Shown piece after piece: positions 1 to 5,662 of a stretch of DNA of 8,102 nt (the first letter of the stretch is position 1; each line of letters starts with the position of its first letter). The stretch covers positions 1-8,102 of the forward strand of contig JBOHTO010000198.1 of NCBI GenBank assembly GCA_050733695.1, given 5' to 3'. Under the pieces are notes generated by a model. That model made no database searches, was not told the origin of the DNA, and saw only the letters and a program-made list of their open reading frames with translations. A program made the translations under genes and the position numbers. Origin of the DNA: JBOHTO01 sp050733695. Its GTDB lineage: Bacteria > Gemmatimonadota > Gemmatimonadetes > Gemmatimonadales > Gemmatimonadaceae.

Positions 1-359
1 ATGTTGCAAAACAAGACCTGACCCCCGCCTGACCTCGCCGCTCCGTCAGCGATCCGAGCTCGCGCGGTCGTCATTCCCACGAGAGCCTACCCGTATATCG
101 CCAGGGCGAGCCCAGGAAGATTGGCAAGCCATTCGCGCCGGCTGACGAGCCGTTGAACGTGAGCCGGGGGCGGATCGAGGGGATCCGTGCGCCTGTCGCA
201 TTCGCTCTCGACCCGGTCTGGCCGCGGATGCCGAACGCCTGTATGTTGGGCGGTCACCGCGAGTCGCGACAGGATACGAACCCGACGCGACCCTTCACCC
301 GCAAACGTGCCGAGACAATCGTGATCGACAGGTGCAGGCGGATCATCGACTGCGCGCGA
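1..359. other. Upstream region without a supportable gene
   Basis: No convincing gene is seen here on either strand. The frame of the following lipoprotein stays open back to a TTG at 153, but the extra residues are rich in Arg and Pro, resemble no domain, and would bury the signal peptide, so I read them as leader. A minus-strand open frame at 87-419 has similarly biased composition and no motif. The first ~26 bases, read on the minus strand, begin GGGGGTCAGGTCTTG. I associate that string, from memory only, with ends of REP/Y1-transposase-type elements, but no second copy was noticed in the window. A small inverted repeat (CGGATC at 171-176, GATCCG at 182-187, 5-nt loop) is too short to call. 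The promoter of the plus-strand operon should lie here, but no good -35/-10 pair stands out. Confidence 0.5.
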
Positions 360-1169
360 ATGGATGGGCCGAACGCCCCGCTCGAACGACCGGGCCGCCC
401 GCGGACCACCCACCACCATTCAATACCGCTGCTCGCCTTTGCGATCGTGCTGACCGCGGCATGTTCGCGCCCGGCCGAGGATCGTGGCCAGTCCTCGGAC
501 GCGATCATCACGGACAGCGCCAGCGCCATGGGAACCGCGATGCCGAACACGCTTTCCGCCGAGGAAGAAGGTGCCGGATGGCGGCTCCTCTTCGACGGCA
601 CGACAACCGCCGGGTGGCGTGGCTACCAGATGGACTCGATGCCCTCCGGATGGGGCGTCATCGATGGCACGCTCGTTCGGACCGGACCAGGCGGCGACAT
701 CATCACACAGGATCAGTTCGCGGATTTCGAACTCGCCCTGGAATGGAAGGTGGGGCCCGGCGGCAATAGCGGGGTCATGTACCGAGTCACCGAAGACAAC
801 GAGCACAGCTACGAGAGTGGGCCCGAGATGCAGGTTCTCGACGACGCCGAGCATGCCGACGGGCAGTCGCGCCTCACCGCCGCCGGGGCCGTGTATGGGC
901 TCTACCCCTCGCCCGCAGGCATCGTGAAGCCCGCGGGCGAATGGAACTCCGTCCGGATATTCGTCGACTCCACCCGCGTCGAGCACTGGCTGAATGGCGT
1001 GAAAGTCGCCGAGTACAAGCTCTGGAGCCCCGACTGGGAAGCGCGCGTGGAGGCGAGCAAGTTCAACGAGTGGCCAACCTACGGTCGCGCGCGAGAGGGG
1101 CACATCGCCCTGCAGGACCACGGCGACCGCGTCTCGTACCGCAACATTCGGATCAGGACGATTTCGTGA
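360..1169 (+). CDS. DUF1080 (3-keto-disaccharide hydrolase) lipoprotein
   Basis: This is a 269-residue secreted lipoprotein of the DUF1080 / 3-keto-disaccharide hydrolase family (PF06439), a concanavalin-like jelly-roll fold. Characterised relatives cleave 3-keto-glycosides, in some cases by beta-elimination instead of hydrolysis. Residues 1-35 look like a lipoprotein signal: basic N-region, hydrophobic core SIPLLAFAIVL, then a lipobox ending in LTAAC with Cys35 as the lipidated residue. The mature domain starts near residue 73 with the family signature (LLFDG at 76-80, GWRGY at 85-89). It continues with GNSGVMYRV (135-143), GPEMQVLDD (154-162), GEWNSVRI (193-200), HWLNGVKV (209-216) and GHIALQDHGD (247-256), so the domain looks complete. 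ATG 360 is chosen because it places the signal peptide at the N-terminus, although no good Shine-Dalgarno precedes it. In-frame TTG 153 and ATGs at 228 and 243 are less likely. The stop overlaps the next gene's GTG start (GTGA). Family assignment is firm; substrate is unknown. Confidence 0.93.
   Translation: MDGPNAPLERPGRPRTTHHHSIPLLAFAIVLTAACSRPAEDRGQSSDAIITDSASAMGTAMPNTLSAEEEGAGWRLLFDGTTTAGWRGYQMDSMPSGWGVIDGTLVRTGPGGDIITQDQFADFELALEWKVGPGGNSGVMYRVTEDNEHSYESGPEMQVLDDAEHADGQSRLTAAGAVYGLYPSPAGIVKPAGEWNSVRIFVDSTRVEHWLNGVKVAEYKLWSPDWEARVEASKFNEWPTYGRAREGHIALQDHGDRVSYRNIRIRTIS
1155..1158 (+). promoter_or_regulatory. Ribosome binding site of the MFS gene
   Basis: AGGA lies seven bases upstream of the GTG at 1166, inside the 3' end of the DUF1080 gene. 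It supports the GTG that overlaps the previous stop codon over an upstream extension of the same open frame to 941, which would overlap the DUF1080 gene extensively. Confidence 0.55.
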
Positions 1170-2386
1170 GCGTCGTGCGCGTCAAGCTCTCCACGATGAT
1201 GTTTCTGCAGTACTTCATCTGGGGCGCCTGGTTCGTGACGATGGGCACCTACCTCGGTACGACCCTCCAGTTCGACGGCGGACAGATCGGCCTCGCGTAT
1301 GGCAGCACCGCGATCGCAGCAATGATCTCCCCGTTCTTCGTCGGGATGATCGCGGACCGGTTCTTCTCCACGGAGAAGATACTGGCGCTCCTGTACGTAG
1401 CGGGCGCGGGCGTTCTCTACTGGGCGTCCACACTCGATTCGTTCGGCGGATTCTATCCGGTGCTCATCGGCTACGCCCTCTGTTACATGCCGACGCTCGC
1501 GCTCACCAATTCGCTCTCCTTCCATCACATGAAGGATCCCGCGCGCGAGTTCCCGGCCGTTCGGGTGCTCGGCACGATCGGATGGATCGCGGCCGGCCTC
1601 CTGGTCGGTCGGCTCGGCCTCGAGGCGAGCGCGGCCCCGATGCGGATCGCGGCCGGCGCCTCGCTGCTGCTCGGTGCCTTCTCGCTCACGTTGCCGCACA
1701 CGCCGCCGCAGGCAGCCGGCAAACCGCTGAGCGCCAGGGATGTTCTCGGTCTGGACGCCCTCGCGCTCCTGCGGGATCGGTCGTTCGCCGTCTTCGTGAT
1801 CGGCTCCTTCCTCCTTTGCATTCCGCTGCAGTTCTACTACGCCTTCACGAATCTCTTCCTGAATGAAGCGGGAATGGTCGAGCCGGCTAGCAAGATGACG
1901 CTGGGGCAGATGTCGGAAATCGGCTTCATGCTGCTGCTCCCATGGTTCCTCATCCGGCTCGGAGTGAAGTGGATACTGCTCGTGGGGATGGCCGCGTGGA
2001 CTGCGCGCTATCTGTTCTTTTCGATGGGGAACGCGGACTCGCTGGTGTGGATGCTCTACATCGGAATCGCTCTCCACGGCATCTGCTACGACTTCTTCTT
2101 CGTCACGGGGCAGATCTATGTGGATCAACGCGCATCCGCGCGCATACGCGGCGCCGCCCAGGGTTTCCTCGCCTTCGTGACGCAGGGCGTCGGGCTGTTC
2201 ATCGGCGCCTGGCTCTCTGGGATCGTCGTTGAGAAGTACGCCACAGCAGGCGGTGGCCATGACTGGCGCTCCATCTGGATTGTACCGGCCGTGGCCTCGT
2301 TCGCAGTGCTGCTTGTCTTCGCCGCACTGTTCCGGCCAGCCGCGCGATCGCCACAAGCGCGGCAGGTGGAAGCGCCGGCTCACTGA
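1166..2386 (+). CDS. MFS transporter, NupG-like nucleoside:H+ symporter family
   Basis: This is a 406-residue inner-membrane permease with about 12 hydrophobic segments, the usual length for the nucleoside:H+ symporter (NupG/XapB, PF03825) branch of the MFS. The N-terminus (VKLSTMMFLQYFIWGAWFVT) matches the typical opening of this family, and the loop after the second segment has a motif-A-like sequence (GMIADRFFSTEK). Later segments include IGSFLLCIPLQFYYAF, ALHGICYDFFFVTGQIYVD and FVTQGVGLFIGAWLSG, all typical of the family. The GTG start at 1166 overlaps the DUF1080 stop (GTGA) and has an AGGA seven bases upstream; a second in-frame GTG at 1175 is an alternative. Proteins of this type are annotated as nucleoside permeases by similarity. 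The position between a 3-keto-glycoside cleaving protein and an oxidoreductase suggests the cargo is a sugar, keto-sugar or glycoside, which is inference. Confidence 0.92.
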   Translation: MSVVRVKLSTMMFLQYFIWGAWFVTMGTYLGTTLQFDGGQIGLAYGSTAIAAMISPFFVGMIADRFFSTEKILALLYVAGAGVLYWASTLDSFGGFYPVLIGYALCYMPTLALTNSLSFHHMKDPAREFPAVRVLGTIGWIAAGLLVGRLGLEASAAPMRIAAGASLLLGAFSLTLPHTPPQAAGKPLSARDVLGLDALALLRDRSFAVFVIGSFLLCIPLQFYYAFTNLFLNEAGMVEPASKMTLGQMSEIGFMLLLPWFLIRLGVKWILLVGMAAWTARYLFFSMGNADSLVWMLYIGIALHGICYDFFFVTGQIYVDQRASARIRGAAQGFLAFVTQGVGLFIGAWLSGIVVEKYATAGGGHDWRSIWIVPAVASFAVLLVFAALFRPAARSPQARQVEAPAH

Positions 2387-2392
2387 AAACGG

Positions 2393-2397
2393 GGAGG
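2393..2397 (+). promoter_or_regulatory. Ribosome binding site of the Tat-type Gfo/Idh gene
   Basis: GGAGG lies within a ten-base G-rich run (2391-2400), eight bases before ATG 2406. It is a strong Shine-Dalgarno that fixes this start. The same frame is open upstream to 2229, but that would overlap the MFS gene and hide the Tat signal. Confidence 0.75.
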
Positions 2398-2405
2398 GGG
2401 AATCG

Positions 2406-3746
2406 ATGGCACCGGGGGAGATCTCGAGGCGCGCGTTCGTCGGCGACCTGGCTCTGGCCGGAGCGGCGTTCACGATCGTACCGCGCCACGTGCTCGGCGG
2501 CCCGGGATACCGCGCGCCGAGCGATGTGCTGAACATCGCGTGCATCGGGGTGGGTGGCATGGGGAGCAATGACGTACGCGGCGTGAGCGGCGAGAATATC
2601 TACGCTCTTTGTGATGTCGACTGGCGTCGGGCGGAGGACAGCTTCGCCGCCTTCCCGCAGGCGAAGCGGTACCGTGATTTCAGGGAGATGCTCGACCGCG
2701 AGGGCGATAGCATCGACGCCGTGACGGTCTCCACTCCCGATCACACGCACGCCGTCGCGGCGATGATGGCGATGAGGATGGGCAAGCACACGTACTGCCA
2801 GAAGCCGCTCGCTCGCACGATCGGCGAGGTCGACGCACTCATCGATGGCGCGCGCCGGTACAAGGTCGCGACGCAGATGGGGAACCAGGGGCACGCCGGT
2901 GCCGGCACGCGACAGTTGCGCGAGTGGATCGAGGCCGGCGCGATCGGAACCGTGCGTGAGGTTCACTACTACACGAACCGTCCCATATGGCCGCAGGGAA
3001 TCGACCGCCCGCTCGAGGCGTTCAACGTGCCCCCGTATCTCGACTGGGACCTCTGGCTGGGGCCCGCACCGGAGCGGCCATACGCGCCCGCCTACGCTCC
3101 ATTTCGCTGGCGCGGATGGTGGGACTTCGGTACCGGCGCCCTCGGCGATATCGCGGCGCATTCGATGGACGCCGCCTTCTGGACACTGCAGCTCGGCTTT
3201 CCCCGCGCGATCGAGGCGGAGACAACGAGCGTCAACGCGGAGACGGCGCCAGAAGTCTCCCGCATCGTCTACGACTTTCCCGCACGCGGGGAGCGCGCTG
3301 CGGTGAAGGTGGTGTGGCGCGACGGCGAACTCGGCGCGCCGCGCCCCACGGGTCTCCCGGCGGCCGCGCCCTGGCCCTACCACAACGTCGGTAGCCAGCT
3401 CTGGATCGGCGACGACGGCATGCTGCTCGCCGATGCATACGGCGATGGGCTCCTGTTGCTGAACGAAGCGCGACAGCGGGAATTCACCGCGAGTCCGCCG
3501 CCGGAGAAGTACACGCGTTCACCCGGTGTCTACGCCGAATGGATCAACGCGTGCAAGGGAGGACCGCCGGCCGGGTCCAACTTCGCTGGCCACGCGGGAC
3601 CGCTCACGCGGATGCTGTTGCTCGGCAACCTCGCGGTTCGCGCCGGACAGGCACTCGAGCTCGATACGGAGAGCGGGCGAGTCACGAACGTGGAGATCCC
3701 GGAGGAATTTCTCCAGCCGAGCTATCGCGAGGGGTGGACGCTGTAG
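2406..3746 (+). CDS. Tat-exported Gfo/Idh/MocA family oxidoreductase
   Basis: This is a 446-residue NAD(P)-dependent sugar or keto-sugar oxidoreductase with an apparent Tat export signal. Residues 6-33 contain the twin arginine (SRRAF, Arg8-Arg9), a hydrophobic stretch and a probable cleavage region near PRHVLGG. The Rossmann domain follows: IACIGVGGMG (44-53) binds the dinucleotide, STPDHTHA is at 109-116, and the lysine motif is CQKPL (131-135), where most cytoplasmic members have EKP. The C-terminal domain has QMGNQGHAG (157-165), YLDWDLWLGP (211-220) and GDIAAHSMD (247-255), with His252 as the probable catalytic histidine. This is the long 'secreted' subtype often seen beside DUF1080 genes. 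Cofactor supply outside the cytoplasm is unclear; Tat-exported family members such as glucose-fructose oxidoreductase carry tightly bound NADP. It is third in the plus-strand operon, 19 nt after the MFS stop. Possible roles are C3 oxidation or reduction of a glycoside; direction and substrate cannot be read from sequence. Confidence 0.93.
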   Translation: MAPGEISRRAFVGDLALAGAAFTIVPRHVLGGPGYRAPSDVLNIACIGVGGMGSNDVRGVSGENIYALCDVDWRRAEDSFAAFPQAKRYRDFREMLDREGDSIDAVTVSTPDHTHAVAAMMAMRMGKHTYCQKPLARTIGEVDALIDGARRYKVATQMGNQGHAGAGTRQLREWIEAGAIGTVREVHYYTNRPIWPQGIDRPLEAFNVPPYLDWDLWLGPAPERPYAPAYAPFRWRGWWDFGTGALGDIAAHSMDAAFWTLQLGFPRAIEAETTSVNAETAPEVSRIVYDFPARGERAAVKVVWRDGELGAPRPTGLPAAAPWPYHNVGSQLWIGDDGMLLADAYGDGLLLLNEARQREFTASPPPEKYTRSPGVYAEWINACKGGPPAGSNFAGHAGPLTRMLLLGNLAVRAGQALELDTESGRVTNVEIPEEFLQPSYREGWTL

Positions 3747-3767
3747 TTCCGGCTCCCGACGCAGCCA

Positions 3768-3785
3768 TTCCCGCGAACGCGGGAA
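3768..3785. terminator. Hairpin between convergent operons, possible bidirectional terminator
   Basis: TTCCCGC (3768-3774) pairs perfectly with GCGGGAA (3779-3785) around the loop GAAC. It sits 21 bases after the stop of the plus-strand operon and 18 bases after the stop of the minus-strand operon, where a shared terminator would be expected. There is no U-tract on either side, so intrinsic termination is uncertain; a stem that protects transcript ends is an alternative. Confidence 0.45.
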
Positions 3786-3803
3786 GCATTCAGAAATTCG
3801 CCG

Positions 3804-5060
3804 TCACCGTCGCCACTCTCCCTTCGCCACCGCCGGCACGAAACCATCGAGCCCGCGCGGCGGAAAGCTCAACGTCCGCTCCCGCTCCGCGCTCATGTAG
3901 CCAGCCATCAGCAGCTTCACCACGTCCAGCCCGTCATCGAACGTCAGCATCGGCCGCTCGCGCCCGAGGAACGCGCGCACGAAGTGCCGGTCCTCCGCCT
4001 CGTAGCCGTACGCGACCGGCTCATTCGCCACCACCGGCATGAGCCCGGTCTCCGCGTTCTGTTTCTCCACGAGATCCTCGCCCGACCGTCCCTTCACTTC
4101 GCGACTGAAGAAGAGCTCGAGACCGCTGTTCAGGGTGCTCCACGACATCGAGTACTCCGGACCAAGCAGTTCCGCCGAAAGACGCAGCCCCGCTCCCACG
4201 AAACTCCACGATGTCGTTGCCTCGCCGAGTACACGCTGTCCGCGACTGTCCCTGAACTCGATTGTCATGCTCGCGAAGTCCTCGGACGGGCGGCGGCGGT
4301 AGTCGATCCCCTTCCCCATCGTGCGCGCGAGTTCACGCGCGTACTCGGGACGCGACCACTTGAGGCTCGCGATGTGCGCCGTGACCTTCACGGGTTGGAG
4401 CGAGGACAGCGGTTCGCCCGGCTTAGTGAGGAGTTGCCGGACCACGAGCGCCGAGTGGCACATCATGTCGTTGAGCACACCGCCGCCCTGGAGGTCACCG
4501 CGCCAGAACCAGGGCGCATGCGGCCCCGCGTGCTCCTCTGCGGCGCGCGCGAGGTACGGACGACCGGTGAGCCGCGCACCACGCGCCCAGATGATCTCTC
4601 GCCCGTGCGCCACCTGTGGAGCGAAGGCCTGGTTCTCGAGGTATCCGTTCGCGATCTCCGCCCGCTTCGCGAGAGCGACCATCTGCTTCGCTTCCGCGAC
4701 GTTTCGCCCCAGCGGCTTCTCGCACGCGATCCCCGCGAGGTCCCCGCGCCCGCGCTCCAGTGTGTCGACAATTTCCTCCATGTTCTCCACGCGCCGGTGG
4801 TTCGGCGCGCAGATCCAGATCGCGCCGATGGCGGGATCGGCGACCATGTCGGCGACGGACGCAGCCGCGCGCGCCGATCCGACGCCGAGCTTGCGCGCCT
4901 CCGCTGCCGCGGCCGCTGCGTGCTTCGCATTCGGGCTCCAGATGCCCAGGATATCGGCGTCGCGCACGCCAACGAACGCGCGCAGGTGGAATCCGGCGTT
5001 GAACCCGCTGCCGATGATCCCGACGCCGAGCCGTTCCGCGCCGGACGTGCGCCTGGCCAT
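3804..5060 (-). CDS. Gfo/Idh/MocA family oxidoreductase, cytoplasmic type
   Basis: This is a 418-residue NAD(P)-dependent oxidoreductase without a signal peptide, so probably cytoplasmic. The N-terminal Rossmann domain opens with LGVGIIGSGFNAGFHLRAF (11-29, glycine motif GIIGSG), followed by WICAPNH (82-88) and the canonical CEKPLGRN (113-120) with Lys115. The substrate domain contains YLENQAFAP (140-148), which may be family-specific, and the region GGGVLNDMMCHSAL (192-205) with Asp198 and His202 as likely catalytic residues. It belongs to a different subgroup from the Tat-exported paralogue in the plus-strand operon. The ATG at 5060 overlaps the upstream gene's stop (TGATG). A GTG directly before it at 5063 gives one more residue and sits seven bases from a GGAG (5071-5074), so either may be used. 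As the last gene of the minus-strand operon it could reduce 3-keto-glucose or a similar keto-sugar to a sugar for central metabolism; this is inferred from context. Confidence 0.93.
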   Translation of the reverse strand: MARRTSGAERLGVGIIGSGFNAGFHLRAFVGVRDADILGIWSPNAKHAAAAAAEARKLGVGSARAAASVADMVADPAIGAIWICAPNHRRVENMEEIVDTLERGRGDLAGIACEKPLGRNVAEAKQMVALAKRAEIANGYLENQAFAPQVAHGREIIWARGARLTGRPYLARAAEEHAGPHAPWFWRGDLQGGGVLNDMMCHSALVVRQLLTKPGEPLSSLQPVKVTAHIASLKWSRPEYARELARTMGKGIDYRRRPSEDFASMTIEFRDSRGQRVLGEATTSWSFVGAGLRLSAELLGPEYSMSWSTLNSGLELFFSREVKGRSGEDLVEKQNAETGLMPVVANEPVAYGYEAEDRHFVRAFLGRERPMLTFDDGLDVVKLLMAGYMSAERERTLSFPPRGLDGFVPAVAKGEWRR

Positions 5061-5662
5061 CACGCAGATGCTCCGTCATAGGAGACGCCCAGCTTGCGCA
5101 ACGCGGGCTCGGGGCAGCCGGTCCATTCGGCGACAGCGGTATTACCGCGATAATCCAGATCGGCGACACCCATCTTGCTGGACCAGAAGCCGGATGCCGT
5201 CAGGTCACGAAAGCCATTGAAGAACGCGACTCCATTGCTCATCTCCGGACGCGCGCGCTCAGGCCATGCGATGTCGTCGAGCACGTCCTTTCGTTCGGAA
5301 ACCGCACATGCAGCGAATGCCTTGCCGAACCTGTCGTGACACTCCGCGTCGAGCCAGGCGAGCCCGCCACGCATCGCAGTCTGTGTATCCGGGCGGTCGA
5401 TCATCATGAAGTCCATGAACTCGGGGACACCGGCGTCCGTGGCGCTGCCCGAACGCTCGTCGCGCGGGATGATCGCATCCACCAGAACGCGCACCGTCTC
5501 CCACTCGTGCTGGTCGAAGAATTCAGGCTCGAAGTCTGCGCCGCGCGACGCGGCCGCGCTCGAGGCGCGCTCGACCGAATCGCGGTCGCACGCCGCGGAA
5601 AGCGACGCCAGCGATGTCAGCGCCAGAAGCTGCAGCATCTCGCGCCGTGTCATGTCGCTCAC
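5060..5662 (-). CDS. Gluconate 2-dehydrogenase subunit 3 family Tat lipoprotein
   Basis: This is a 200-residue small subunit (PF13618 family) of a periplasmic flavin-dependent sugar dehydrogenase. Such subunits carry the Tat signal and act as chaperone and carrier for a GMC catalytic subunit that lacks one. Residues 5-24 hold a twin-arginine start (TRREMLQLLAL, Arg6-Arg7) and a hydrophobic stretch ending in the lipobox LSAAC, so Cys25 is probably lipidated. The family core begins near residue 48 and shows AIIPRDERSGSATDAGVPEF (63-82). The C-terminal block GFWSSKMGVADLDYRGNTAV (158-177) followed by AEWTGCP is also highly characteristic. The GTG at 5662 is chosen because it overlaps the stop of the GMC gene (GTGA) and follows a G-rich stretch; ATG 5653 is an alternative that still keeps the twin arginine. 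Its 3' end overlaps the following Gfo/Idh gene. Family and pairing are firm; the substrate of the complex is inferred to be a glycoside. Confidence 0.92.
   Translation of the reverse strand: MSDMTRREMLQLLALTSLASLSAACDRDSVERASSAAASRGADFEPEFFDQHEWETVRVLVDAIIPRDERSGSATDAGVPEFMDFMMIDRPDTQTAMRGGLAWLDAECHDRFGKAFAACAVSERKDVLDDIAWPERARPEMSNGVAFFNGFRDLTASGFWSSKMGVADLDYRGNTAVAEWTGCPEPALRKLGVSYDGASA

Noticed and set aside
171..187. Inverted repeat CGGATC / GATCCG with a 5-nt loop as a possible operator
   Set aside because: Six base pairs are expected by chance at this GC content, there is no second copy, and it lies far from the chosen start.
87..419. A 110-codon minus-strand open frame in the left non-coding region
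   Set aside because: There is no motif, and the composition is like the shadow frames elsewhere. It overlaps the start of the DUF1080 gene, so it is not supported as a gene.
1079..2569. A 496-codon open frame on the minus strand opposite the MFS gene
   Set aside because: The translation is dominated by Glu, Arg and His with no hydrophobic core or motif, and it lies across the MFS gene and into the next one. It is a compositional shadow.
2199..3383. A 394-codon minus-strand open frame opposite the Tat-type Gfo/Idh gene
   Set aside because: It has Arg- and Ala-rich low-information composition and no start signal or motif. The plus strand encodes an intact family protein there.
3984..5081. A 365-codon plus-strand open frame opposite the cytoplasmic Gfo/Idh gene
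   Set aside because: It is antisense to a complete Rossmann-fold gene and its product resembles nothing; it also lacks a ribosome binding site that I can see.
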